This document shows, one piece after another, positions 22,869-33,510 of a DNA stretch of 64,000 nucleotides. The notes beneath the pieces were generated by a model. That model searched no databases and was not told the DNA's origin. It saw only the letters and a program-made list of their open reading frames with translations. Position numbers and translations under genes: made by a program. Source of the DNA: Cladosporium sp. IMV 00045 (Eukaryota > Ascomycota > Dothideomycetes > Cladosporiales > Cladosporiaceae); contig MSJI02000388.1 in assembly GCA_001931905.2 (NCBI GenBank), positions 55,341 through 119,340 of the forward strand, in the 5' to 3' direction. Numbering within the stretch: the stretch's first letter is position 1; every line of letters starts with the position of its first letter.

Positions 22869-24157
22869 ATGGCTGACCCTCTCTCGGTCACTTCAGCGGT
22901 CGTTGGCTTGATCACCGCAAGCTGCCAGGCTAGCAAAGCGCTCCGCGATACCATTCACAGTTACAGATATCACACCAAGAATGTTCGTGACCTCAGAAAC
23001 GAGTTGGAAGCCCTGGAAGGTACTTTGCAAGTGTTGGATGCGACTTTAGCGAGCCTGAATAGTGACGACTTTGCTGCCCTGGAACTCCCACTTCGACGCT
23101 GCGGTTGCGCTTGCGAAGAGTTCAAGCAGAGTTTGGAGAGGTGTGCGGGACGCAATGACGACGACAAGTCAAAATTCCGTGGCTGGCTAAAGATCCGTTG
23201 GATGAACAGTGACATCAATGGCTTCAAAGACACTCTAGCCGGTTACAAATCCACGATCGCCATCGCCATCGCGGGAGTGAACTTGCAAGTATTCTCTTGA
23301 CCAGTACAATTTCATCCGCTAATATTGATACTAGGCGAACAACCAAAGTCAGCCTCGACGTGATTCGAGAATACAAAGGAATGATACAGTCCACAACAAC
23401 AGACCTTCAAGACCACCTGCAGACAATCAACGAAGAGATGCACCTCACTTCTATTGCTCAGGCGTATGAAGATACTTCCATCGATGAGGGTGATGTGCAA
23501 TCCGAACGAGATTGTACCATTCGGTGTCTCGAGATATGCACGCAAGTTGCTACAGTCATTGAAGAACATCATTTTCTCATTGATGGTAGCAATCTTGACT
23601 CGCCCAGGGTTGCTGGCCAAGCAAAATCTGATAACGACCCTACAACGCCACAAAACATTGTGAAAGACTCGCTGCAGAGCTGCAGAGCCGATATTCGGTC
23701 AGCAAATGCCCAGCTCCTGGACCGCCTTCAACACCTAAGTGCTAGGATCTGTCAGGACTCAGCAAATCCTCTGCGGACAAATCTAACTGAACCCCTAGAG
23801 AACGAACGGATGATGAAAGAAATTGAAAGTATACGTCAATGCTTGAAGATTTGCATGCAAGCTTCGGAAGAAGCGGAGAAAGTTCGTGTGAACATGATGG
23901 AGGATGTTGCGACAGCAGAAGACAGCCGACAGGTTCTCGTCTCAACCGTTGGAGACCTCATCGCTGCACAAAGGGTGACTGCCGGAGCCCGCTCCTTGCA
24001 GTGCATCGGGCAGATGTCAGACGAGACCCTGCAGCTGATGTCGCGTACGCTACCGCCGCTAGAGGTCGCCTCAACGTCAAAGGAGGCACGTACGTTTTCT
24101 GACGCACAGAAACAATTCGGTCGCACTCTCGGCTCAAAGAACGTCAGAACTCTCTGA
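22869..24157 (+). CDS. Protein with fungal STAND N-terminal (Helo-like) domain; frame problem at first intron
   Basis: The start MADPLSVTSAVVGLITASC is the hallmark of the fungal N-terminal domain of STAND/Helo-like proteins, a membrane-acting or adaptor module in cell-death pathways (family knowledge). The first part runs to about 23288. An intron-like GTATTC...GCTAAT...ACTAG (23289-23334) follows, and the frame continues as RRTTKVSLDVIREYKGMIQ... to the TGA at 24155-24157. Phases do not match at that junction, so an indel (true or sequence error) is likely. The second part is helical with two similar segments (RCLEICTQVATVIEEHH; QCLKICMQASEEAEKV). No nucleotide-binding domain is present, so it is a stand-alone N-domain protein next to an NLR. 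Confidence 0.6.
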
Positions 24158-24838
24158 GCCCATCACAAGCTCGTGGCTATTGCATCCGATCTGATTGCGG
24201 GATCTATTTGATAGTGATATTCCTTAGGTTTGCGAGTGCTTTTCCTCAGACGAGTTACATCTGAATGCAACACTATCACTATTTCTAGCGACGACGATTA
24301 GCTTCATGAGGAGTTCTTTTTGATTCTCAGATGGATTGGCTTTTATCTTGCGTGTTAGGGTTCTTGAACAGGGTTCTTGAACAACAATTTAATGAGTCTG
24401 TCCACCTTCATGGTCCCATGCGGATTGTCTTCCCAACAAGTGATGGTCAACAAGCCGTGAAGCGCTTTTCTACGATGACGTTACTAATCAGCCCTATCAC
24501 CTCGAGATACTGCAAAATATGCTTGCATCGATATCTTGCATCCTTTAGGAGAAACCGAAAAGATGTTCACTCCAATAGTAAACTGCATATAGTATATAGG
24601 CCGAAATCCGTAAGTGAACGAACGATGTAAATTTAGTTGAGTCCACCATGCTAGTAACAACTAGATTTATTGTGTAAAATGTCGTTGGGGGATAGAAAAG
24701 CAGGAGTTGACAGGCATGTTTCAGACAAAGCCACTTTCTGGGCACAGCGAGAAACATATAATTATTACCCAACTTCGATGGATAGATCATATTCAGGTTT
24801 TCATTCCTCAGCTGCAGCACGCAATCATTCAATCACAG
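24158..24838. other. Intergenic
   Basis: A/T-rich in its second half. One weak ORF (24331-24630) lacks any supporting feature. Confidence 0.5.
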
Positions 24839-25363
24839 ATGAGCTTCTTTCGTTTACCAACAGAAGTCCGCCAGCGAATCTTTGTCGATGTGCTCGGAGG
24901 CTTCTTGTTACGACGGCGAGTTATCGCCAACGGCCAATGCCAGTGGGTTTGCTATGCACCTAGCAAGTCTTCACACCCAGAAAGGACTTATGATCAGATC
25001 GAGGATGTACCTTTTGTGGATCGTCTCGGAATACTTCTGGTCTGTCGAGTCTTCTATGAAGAAGCGGCCAAAATCCCGATCTCCGAGAACACTTTCTACT
25101 TCGATCTGGCATATCAATTCCCTCAGTTCTTGGGGCATCTAAGGTACTTCCAGCTGCATGCACTACGCGAGTACACTTTGCAATGGGGCTTGAAGACGAC
25201 GAAGTATACAAACAGTCTCTGGCCACACGGCTTTGAGGCTCATGAATTCAACACCATCGAGACTAGCGACGATGACATTTCAAGATCGTTCGAGGAAATC
25301 ACAATGAGCGAGGTATGTGCCGGCATAAGACGAGGCTATGATCAGTTGGCTCATGTGTCCTGA
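24839..25363 (+). CDS. Small 2EXR/F-box-like protein
   Basis: 174 residues from the ATG at 24839 (MSFFRLPTEVRQRIFVDVL), the usual position of the Met before the F-box-like helix. The frame extends upstream without support. It has the pattern of the fungal 2EXR/DUF7730-like family: FFRLPxEVRxxIF, LLVCRVFYEEAAKI, ENTFYFDL. The C-terminus is short and acidic. Function unknown. Neighbours are an STAND-N-domain gene and the P-Q-S-R module. Confidence 0.7.
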   Translation: MSFFRLPTEVRQRIFVDVLGGFLLRRRVIANGQCQWVCYAPSKSSHPERTYDQIEDVPFVDRLGILLVCRVFYEEAAKIPISENTFYFDLAYQFPQFLGHLRYFQLHALREYTLQWGLKTTKYTNSLWPHGFEAHEFNTIETSDDDISRSFEEITMSEVCAGIRRGYDQLAHVS

Positions 25364-25643
25364 AGACAGACAAGACTGCAGCGGCGCTCACTGCCCGTGG
25401 ATGGGAACTATGAAAGCCGAAGACTTTATTCCAACCAGCATTCTAAAAGATAAGTATAAGGTACGGAGTAAAGGGTCTGGCAGTGTTGATAATCTGGTTC
25501 TTTATCGAGCATAAACATTCATTACTTCGCATACGTACGACCTCCATAACAGCCTGAATGCTCGTAGCCCCTGTACGTACCAGTATCCAGAATCTCTGAA
25601 TCCATCAACTCACTTCGTTCTCCTCTCTTCCGCAACTCATTAG

Positions 25644-26951
25644 CTACAACACGACATCCCACCACCTCGAAGCAGTTCTCTCGCGGGTGCTTGCGGGTTG
25701 GGCATTGGTGCTTGGGTTAGCTGCTACAGTGGCCGACCCAGAACCATGTGCGATGTCAGTCGGCGATATAACAGGGTATGGTGACTCATACGAAGATGGG
25801 CTTTCGAGATAACGCTGAAGACCCGTGATGTAGCCATCCACGGTAGCTTGAGGGCTAGTCATATGCTTTGTCTCCAGAGACGTAGAAGCGGTACGAATGC
25901 GCTTTATGCTCTGGTCGGCACGTTGTTCGAAGGCATCTGAACGCAGCCTTTTGTGGCTGGTTAATGGAGTGCTGTCCGTTCTCGTGGTAGCAGGCTGTAC
26001 GAGTTGTTCAGCGGAGAGTGAGCACTTCGAGCTAGTGGTTGGCCCGACGGAAACTGTATTCGAGGAAGCGCTGGTTGCGGTCGTTTTTTCCTGGGACGAT
26101 GATGCGGCGGAGGTATCGTTCTGTTGCCTAGCATCTCTCTTACTAGTCTGGTATCTCGTTTGAGATTGATCGGTCGATCGACCGGATGGTAATCGAGAAG
26201 TGAGATCGAATCGGTCTGGAAGAGGCTGGGAAGAGCGAGACACGCTGGCGAGAGCACTCTCCACAGTCGCGCCCGATGATGTGCAAGTAAGCGAATAGTC
26301 GGCGGCCAATACGCCTGACGTGGGTCTTGTCGATGGACCATCGGCCTCGGACACGGAGATTGGTTCACCATGACTCTCAAAGCCAGTATTAGATGCCCCC
26401 ATGTGAGACTTTCCCGACAAAGCCCGCTCTGAAGTATCCTGACCCTGAGCAAGAGCATCACCTCGCCTTTTCGCAGAAGACGAATGATGGGAGCCAATGC
26501 AAAGCTCGATCGCAGCTTTGTGATCCTCTTCCTTGTCTTCAATGGTGCTCCCGGGCGAAGAAACGGATCGGGATGAAGGCTTGGGAAGCTTGGAGATGAA
26601 CTCAGTCAGGCGTTCGCGGTAGTCGGACAATGAGGTGTTCATATTATTGGCTTCTCCGGGAGATTCCTGCCGGTCGTAGGGTTGAGACGAGGGCCCAGGC
26701 ATTCGGCCATGGCTCAGCTGGGGCGAAGGTCCTGAATTTATAGCTATACCCTCTGCGGGTAAGGCTTCTATTCGAAGCCGATAATCAAATAAAGCATCAG
26801 CGGCTTGGTGGGAGTTGGCCATTTCAATCGATCGTGGACCTGACTGCGGTTGGATGGTGAGCGGAGGGATGGAGGCTGAAGAATGGTGTAGCCTGGGGGC
26901 GGCTTCTGGAGCATCAGCAATGCTGTTTTCGGCTTCCATTGACGAGGACAT
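25644..26951 (-). CDS. Module protein P: Ser/Thr-rich protein with conserved N- and C-terminal boxes
   Basis: 435 residues from the ATG at 26951 (MSSSMEAENSIADAP); in-frame ATGs up to 27128 are possible. Paralogue of 33511-34437. Shared parts are an N-terminal box (YRERLTEFISKLPKP, then GSTIEDKEEDHKAAIELCIG), a basic box (KRLRSDAFEQ, then KRIRTASTS) resembling a nuclear localisation signal, and a terminal double Trp (ASRWWDVV). Between them is a Ser/Thr/Gln-rich, probably disordered linker, much longer than in P'. No known domain recognised. It is divergent to T and Q. Confidence 0.6.
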   Translation of the reverse strand: MSSSMEAENSIADAPEAAPRLHHSSASIPPLTIQPQSGPRSIEMANSHQAADALFDYRLRIEALPAEGIAINSGPSPQLSHGRMPGPSSQPYDRQESPGEANNMNTSLSDYRERLTEFISKLPKPSSRSVSSPGSTIEDKEEDHKAAIELCIGSHHSSSAKRRGDALAQGQDTSERALSGKSHMGASNTGFESHGEPISVSEADGPSTRPTSGVLAADYSLTCTSSGATVESALASVSRSSQPLPDRFDLTSRLPSGRSTDQSQTRYQTSKRDARQQNDTSAASSSQEKTTATSASSNTVSVGPTTSSKCSLSAEQLVQPATTRTDSTPLTSHKRLRSDAFEQRADQSIKRIRTASTSLETKHMTSPQATVDGYITGLQRYLESPSSYESPYPVISPTDIAHGSGSATVAANPSTNAQPASTRERTASRWWDVVL

Positions 26952-27350
26952 TTGTGCTGGGATAAATAAAACCACTGAAGGGAAAAGCAGGTCTGCAGAC
27001 TGATGCTGAAGAGGTAAGTGGCGGCTTTTAACGCCTTTCCGGCCACGGGAGCCAGCGGTCGCAATAGCGCCACCAACAATGCGCGGTTTGACACTTCTGT
27101 GTCGCAACATACAACCATTGATCATCATTGGTCATTTAGAATCACATGTTGACTTGTCTGCGTGCATCCCCAAGACTTCTCGCCTTGACTGCAGATGGAG
27201 CATGACCGCGATCGAAGCATCAGAAGCCGTGTGATGAACCTTAGCTGGCTGTGTTGCAAGTTACAAGAGCTTCAGCGCAACGAACAATAGGTATCAAAAA
27301 AACTTAAATGAATACATGAAATAACATCTTCTATAGTAATAAAACCTTCA
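26952..27350. other. Intergenic between P and T
   Basis: Two same-strand genes flank it. A/T-rich from 27290. No gene seen. Confidence 0.45.
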
Positions 27351-28925
27351 CTACAAACATAATGAACGCCACAGACCCGCCATCAAGTGTCGCAGTCTTC
27401 CCCAAAGATGCTTCTGCCTTTCAGGCAATGCTTCGTCTAATCTTGGAAGAGGTTCCGTTGTATGAAGCCTCGGAAGCTCAAGACTGTCCTTTTTTGCTAC
27501 CAACACATCTTTGCAAGTTGGCTGCACCAGTTGCGAAGGAGAACCCGAGAGCTCATCAGTGGGCAGTTTCACCAGCGTTGTTGCTGATCGGTTGGCCACG
27601 TCAAACGAGGGTGATGGAACTCCATGGCGGGATTCTTCGGCCAGCGTGACGGTCGACTTCATCAAGGGAAGGCGTGCGTAATCCCAAGGGCACATACCGT
27701 ACCTGACAGTGGGGTTATTCTTCTTGATCCAGGATGAATGGGGCTTCGGCCGAAGGACAACAGGCGGAAGTTTGGACAGGGTCCTCTTCATGAGCGGGTC
27801 CAGAGAATCCAAGCTATACTTTTCCCACCAAGCGAATGGTGCCCAGCTGATGTATACATATTCAGAGTCCAGGTAGACTTTGTACGGCAAGTCTTCGGTC
27901 GCATTCCCCGGTGTGGTCGTTCTTCTGATCTTCTCCATCGAGAGTATTTCATCGCGTCGTGTCCCTGCATACTTCCTGGAGAACAGTTGCTGTATGAGGA
28001 CGCAGCCGATGTCACAAATGCGCAAAGCTCCAAGCTTCAGTTCTGTACCGGCTACCACCATAATGATGTCGTCGATTATTGCGTAATCTTTGGGCTGGTA
28101 AAAGTCGTGGATCTCCAAAACCCCTTCGTGGAGTTGAGGTTGCGAGGTTTGGCTGCCAGCGATCTTGTCAATGCTGTCCCAGGCGGCATCAACTCCAAAA
28201 TCATGGATGGCACAAGTTAAACGATCGATCGTAGAGTAAGCCGTCTGCTCATCCGTTAGCTACATGCAATTGCAAGAGACATCAATACCCACGTCGCGGA
28301 AACACATCGGCAACTTCTTTTGGCGTTCTTTCGTTTGTTGTTCTCCAAGTACTGCGAGTCCGGCCGCAGTCTCCATGAGTTGTCCGATCGTGTAGCAGTC
28401 AGCGTCAACACATCCGGGCCAATAGATCCAGCGTCGATCACCTGAAAAGGCAACGATTGCATTGCTGCGTTGTCCCTGATATCCCATGTGTCGGCCAGCA
28501 ATTCGTCTGACTGCACTTGTCGTGAGTTCAAACGCTTCTCCCAAGGCGGCACAGCCAAAATCACATCCGACCAAGACATGATGTGCGACCTCGGTCCTGC
28601 CGATTAGGATCTTGAGATCGAGGGGACCTGTACATTCTGGCGGAAAGCGAATGCCATTGATCCTGAGTCGCACAGACTCCAGTTGGTGGTTCTCTAGGTC
28701 ATAGGTTGTCGTCGCGAGGTCAAAGATGTGTTCGTATGCGTATTCTGAGCCACGCTCGCTGACTGCAGCTTGTGCGCACTTGAGGACTTTGGTATTCGTG
28801 GCGATTTGGTATGTGCCAGACGTGCTCTTGTTAGGAATTGCGGAGCCTACGACTGATCGAGTGTGAAATCCAATGGACGGGTTGTAGCACGATGTCGTAG
28901 ATGGACTTGACCGACGATGATGCAT
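27351..28925 (-). CDS. Uncharacterised gene T, one frame interrupted by a single TAG
   Basis: From the ATG at 28925 (MHHRRSSPSTT) a frame is open to TAG at 28260-28262. The same frame then continues, without another stop, to 27351. The upstream part (221 residues) is compact and Cys-containing (LKILIGRTEVAHHVLVGCDFG; RRWIYWPGCVDADCYTIG). The downstream part (about 300 codons) looks equally protein-like (IIDDIIMVVAGTELKLGALR; YVYISWAPFAWWEKY). The stop is followed by CTA, a context known to favour readthrough after UGA in fungi; for UAG this is only suggestive. Possible 33-36-nt introns are too short. Options are one gene with a nonsense mutation, readthrough, or two genes. It has no counterpart in the second module. 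Family not recognised. Confidence 0.5.
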
Positions 28926-29207
28926 TCTTTGCTTTATTGAGAAGCTTGAGGTAAAGAACCGCCTTGAATGTTCTTCAGACAATGTTAAGTTGGGATGGTG
29001 AGTGTGTTGGTTTTTGGAATGCCAGAAACTAATGCTTAATTCAGCGCATCCCGTGTCCTATAAGTAAGCCCTGAGCACTGGAAGCGCCTTACACCGCCAC
29101 GTCCTCCCTACCAGGGAGGACGTGGCGGTGCTCCTATTGCCTTCTCTTCACGCATCGTCTGGCATTTTTCACCTATTCGTTCACTGTCACCGCCTCGGCC
29201 TTTCTCG
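28926..29207. promoter_or_regulatory. Divergent promoter region of T and Q
   Basis: Separates T (-) from Q (+). Contains the perfect inverted repeat at 29092-29130, 166 bp from the T start and 77 bp from the Q start. Confidence 0.5.
29092..29130. repeat. Perfect 18-bp inverted repeat upstream of Q
   Basis: Left arm CACCGCCACGTCCTCCCT, spacer ACC, right arm AGGGAGGACGTGGCGGTG. A related but imperfect repeat sits at the same distance before Q' (34806-34846). The shared core is CCACGT...ACGTGG. Could be a dimeric transcription-factor site or an RNA hairpin in the leader. Confidence 0.85.
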
Positions 29208-31335
29208 ATGGCACTGCCTAGCGACTTTGTGTACATCAAGTCTACTCTCAGTCCCCCAGGTCACCCCGGTACGGCAACACTCGGGCTCTATCTAGTGCCT
29301 TTCCACAACGATGCATACTCTGGGCGATGGTTCCACGGCAGTCGTTTGGATCTTGATGCACATGAATGGCCTCCGGATAAGCATGTTGAGCTTCTAACAG
29401 CTGCAAAAGAACATGCTATAGCTATCAGTGAAAATATGCGAGGCGCATGCTTTGACTTGAGAGACACTCACATGTAAAAGAAGCCCAGACCGTGAAGATT
29501 GGACTGTATACTAAAGTAATCTCCAGCAACATACTACCTCCGATACCATCTGGAAACGTCCCAATTGCGTCTGAGGAAGAGGCAACCGCTACCGTAGAAG
29601 GAATAACATCTCTTCGAACAGACACTCTACCCTTTGTTCATCATCGGTCGCCGCCAGCACATGACACCTGGGTGTTTCCCAGCATTCGCAGCGAGAAAGA
29701 GACGCCCACTCGATACGATGGTACCGAAGAAATAATGCCGTTCCGGGAGACGTCTCTCTCCAATGCTCTACCGACGGCAGACTTCCGTGAGTCCTATGAG
29801 ACGCTCCAGGATGGGGACAAAATGCCAGCGCATGAGACTACTCGTTGTGGAAACCCCCCAACACCGGGTGCCTATGAATCCCCTTGGACAACATCTTCTA
29901 GGGATGCAACTCCATTGCCGAAATCTCCTCTCTTGGACCGAGAGACACCGGGTGCTTACGAGCCTGCGCAAACCCTCGGAACTGAAGAAGCAATGCCCGT
30001 CGAGGGTTCCTCTCTCCAAAAAACAGCAGTATCGCCCATACGCGAGCCTGTCAAGAGCGCACAGCAACTTGTTATACCTGCTTCTCCAAATGATTCCATG
30101 AGGACGACCGCTGGAGGGACGCCATCACCTTCGAAGGATTCAGCCATCTCTTTGAGGGAGACGACCAGAAGTAAACAGAAGCACCCAGGCGAAGATCTGG
30201 ATACTTCCAAGCGGCAGCAAAAGACCCTGGCGCCGAACATTCGTGAGAGCAAATATCGAGGCAAAGGTCTTGCCACTTCCAAGCGGGAACCAAAGACTTC
30301 TGCAGTGACTACTCGTGAAAGGAAACGTCGAGGCGAAGGTACTGTTACTTACAATCGCCAGCGAAAGTTCTCAGAGGCAGCCGTCATTGCCGCAAGACTA
30401 GGCAACATTGTCCGTCGCGGGGGCACCGAATATGAACCGGGGACCTTTCAGACCGGCCACGTCGATCTATCGCTGCTCAAGCCCGAGAGATCAGAGCTTA
30501 CACTGCGGGATCTGGGCCCTCAGTTGCACACCTACACAGAGTCATTGATTCGGACTGGCACAACTGCAAGCATAATCCTCTCATGGTATACCATTGCATA
30601 TGAGCACCAGCTGTCTACGAAGGATCGGAGCACGATGGTCCGGCGGAAACCATCCGAGACAAGGACAAGTAGGCGCTCCCGCGTATCGGGTATCATATTT
30701 GCAGAAGCTATAATACTGCTCGCCCGTGTTATCGGCGTTGATGCCTATAAACTCATACCAGCTCTTTCTAGTAAGTCAGACACCACTTTGAGTCTGCTCG
30801 AAACGTGGAAACTGATGGAATTCTTACCTTAGCTGGGACCGATGTCAATGAACCGTTTCCAAGCTTATACTGCTGTCGCGACTGGTCTCTGGTCCAGTTG
30901 AAAGGCCTTGCTGGCTTCCTTGTGAAAGATCTTCTCGATTCGGAAGAAAAGTCCTGGATGCAGATCAGCCAAGAACATGCAGTTGATCCGGCTGCTCAGC
31001 TCATAGCAAAAGATTTCTCGTAAGTCGCTATCTTTCGCTCCGTTGTTTGGTATCTGACAAATGATAGTTATGAAGATGCGAGGCGCGCCCTTGGTCTGCA
31101 GAACACGATACAGCTACCAGCACATGTTCTCCCTCAGAGGGAACTAGAAGCAGAAGTCCAGGCTGACACGATCAACGAAGTGGACGACGCCGATCCTTCA
31201 CAGATGGATGTTGCCACCAATGATGATACGCTGCAGGACACGCTGCAGGACACGCTCTTTCTTGATGATGACAATCTGCCTGGGTGGTCATGGCCTTTTG
31301 ACAAGCTCTACGGCATCAATCCTGGGGACTATTAG
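29208..31335 (+). CDS. Module protein Q: two conserved domains joined by a disordered linker
   Basis: Four exons, 29208-29473, 29527-30770, 30833-31019, 31068-31335; introns of 53, 62 and 48 nt restore frame. The product has 654 residues. The N-terminal box of about 85 residues (MALPSDFVYIKSTLSPPG; LDLDAHEWPPDKHVELL; GACFDLRDTH) is shared with Q'. Residues about 90-360 are Ser/Thr/Pro-rich with basic repeats (KRxxKT). A C-terminal domain (AARLGNIVRRGG; DLSLLKPERSELTLRDLGPQL) continues as a helical region and ends in an acidic tail with a QDTLQDTLQDTL repeat. Q ends 20 nt inside the end of S on the opposite strand. No family recognised; intact here, broken in module 2. Confidence 0.72.
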
Positions 31336-31869
31336 GTTTTTTCTGGTAGCGGATCATGAGAACAATGCCACCTTCTCCTCCCCCACTTGGATTCCCGTCT
31401 TCGCCGCGACATATGATTCCATCACCAGGCTTGAGTTCTGCTTTTTGTCCTGGCCCCTCCTGGCTATTTTCTCTTGGGAAGAAGTTGAGGATTCCGGTTT
31501 CGGCGTTCAGAGTCGTCAGCGCAATTGCGAAATAGACATTCTTAGGGGCTTCCGGCGGTCTCGGAGGTGCCTGCATTGGCTTTCGAAAACTGCCTATGAC
31601 TAAGGCGCAGGGTTCGACGTTGGCCCCTCCGATGCTGCTCACGCGTGCCCCATGTGTCTGTGATAATGCTTAGTCTCGCTCGAAATACGACTGCGAGGTC
31701 AAGTACTAACTTCGTGGGCTTCTCGGGCAATGGCAGCGCAGGTCGCGGTTAGCTCAAATTCGGCGTATGAATCGTGCTCTTTAGTAGCGATGGGATTTCT
31801 CAGTTCAGCTGCAGCAGTAGCACATAAAGTACTAGATATGGCTGCTGGAATGATGGTAGGATATGGCAT
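31316..31869 (-). CDS. Module protein S, small conserved protein
   Basis: Exons 31711-31869 and 31316-31657 (53-nt intron, GTTAGT...ACTAAG...CACAG) give 166 residues starting MPYPTIIPAAISS. The start Met and following residues are conserved in the S' remnant (MPDPTIISAAIDSKLCETAAAELR). The C-terminus has a Gly-rich loop between two beta-like segments (LKPGDGIICRGEDGNPSGGG, then IVLMIRYQKK). Its stop lies inside the last codons of Q, a convergent overlap. Function unknown. Confidence 0.6.
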
Positions 31870-32239
31870 GGCTCGTTTACCACGTGTAATGGCGGTGTTA
31901 GTGACGTTGGCTGCCACCTGTGATCTCTACCCACAGTTTGCGGCCCAATCTCGGCTACGTAGTGCGCTTGACGGCAAACTCGACTTCACTTCCTCCACGT
32001 GTCAATGCGCGGGAGTTCGCGATGCGACAACGATCGGATCAAAAGAGGCCTTGTTCGGCGTAATTAAACATTTTGAGATACCAGATCCCTGGAATGATAC
32101 AGCTATCAATATGCGAGGCTCCAAAGCTGCCTGACTCGTCCTGCGGTCAAGGTTCCGCAGCGAGCGTGGCTTGTTCATGACTAGGAGTAAATTCCGCGGT
32201 CGAGCAGGCATGCCTTTCACCTGGCCATTCAGATCTTTG
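31870..32239. other. Intergenic between S and R
   Basis: Presumed S promoter. Some similarity to 36217-36350, before the S' remnant. No gene supported. Confidence 0.45.
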
Positions 32240-33089
32240 CTAAATCCCACTCCAGCAAATCCAGCTTGCGACAGACCTTGTAATGATCATGGCATACAGT
32301 TGTGAATTGATGGCAGCAACAGACGCGAAATGGTTCAAGTGATTGACCGAAAGAACACAAATTTCCCATGTGTACGAGCTACAGTATGTGCGCATCGGCC
32401 CAAAAGTCAACTTATTCAGAGTTCTTTTGATCCACAAAAATGGAGTGAATTTCATCTTCCCAAAGGTCCAAATCAAACTCGGACGCCAGAAACGGACTCT
32501 GTCAAGCCAGCGGGAGGAGGGCAACACCAACATAATGGCGAACAGGTGCCTGCTCAGCTCTAGTGTGTGTTTTATTGAGTCAAGCGGCAAGTCTCCCCCT
32601 GCAAACAAATCCGGCAAGGCTGTCTGCAGCTCTTTCTTCAATCTGTCTTGTGCCATCTCCCATTGACGCTGTGGATGTAGGCGCAAAGGAAGCATTTCGT
32701 GTTTCTCAGCTTTCTTGCTGTTTTCTGAAGGTGACATCTGAGCGGAAGAGATGTGCGCACGCAGTACGACGACCCAGAGGTCATACTAAGACGGGTGACG
32801 TTATTGTTGGTACTGCAAAATGTGTTCAAATTACGTACGATCATGTTACAGAGATGATCTCTGCATGCGCGGCGCCCCAACCCGTTTGTGAAGATTCGAA
32901 ACTCGTCGCAGGATGCTCTCTATGATGTTGTAGGTTAACGAATCGACAAGATTCCGCAAATGCACTTACTAAGAGTTGAGGAAGTTGCCAACGCCAACTT
33001 TTGTATCTGAACTCATCTTCTACCTTCAATCGACGCTCAACTTGCTCGTAAGTAACCACCTCAGGCTTCGAATTAGATTTTTCAGTCAT
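32240..33089 (-). pseudogene. Module protein R, copy 1: frameshifted near the end
   Basis: Exons 32970-33089 (40 codons), 32839-32919 (27 codons) and 32240-32785. The exon lengths and phases of the first two are identical to R'. Shared sequence includes VVTYEQVERRLKVEDEF, YDLWVVVLRAH, HPQRQWEMAQDRLKKEL and HTLELSRHLFAI. After FWRP one base is missing near 32468 compared with R'. In the shifted frame the homology resumes as LWEDEIHSIFVDQ, meets TAA at 32412-32414 where R' has TGG, and ends DFWADAHIL. The 248-residue product as read therefore has a foreign C-terminus. Confidence 0.72.
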
Positions 33090-33510
33090 TGTATGGCGCG
33101 TCGGATGATCTGGTGGAACGATGCTGAGTAGGTTATGTTTGTTGGATGGTGTTGGTCTCACTTCGTATGCGGAGATTATTAGCTCTTCTGGTCTTACCCT
33201 TGGCCGGATGTGTCTGCCATTGCCGGGGTCAACTACTCCGCGAGAATCGCCGTTTGCCGCTAAGGGTTGTAAAGGCAAAAAGTCCGAATACAATAGTGAT
33301 ACATTCGATAGTTTGAACTCCTAGAGCAATAGAATCTGGATGGCCCCTGAGCAAAGATAGCCAAGACACATGAAATGTCGATCAAAGTACAACGTCAGGG
33401 GGGGGGGATTTAAAACAGATACGAAGGTCCTCACTGTTTGATGACTGATAGGTTCGATCGAACAGCAAAAAAGGGAGCAAATCATGGAGAAAAGTTCCTC
33501 AGCAGCGATC
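33090..33510. other. Junction between the two modules
   Basis: Contains R's 5' flank and an uninterrupted run of ten Gs at about 33398-33407. No mobile-element ends seen. Confidence 0.5.

Noticed and set aside
24331..24630. 99-codon ORF downstream of the STAND-N-domain gene
   Set aside because: No conserved motif, no splice or start support, A/T-rich intergenic context.
29092..29130. Inverted repeat read as a transcription terminator
   Set aside because: There is no T-run after it, it lies upstream of Q and in a divergent promoter, and rho-independent terminators do not apply to nuclear genes.
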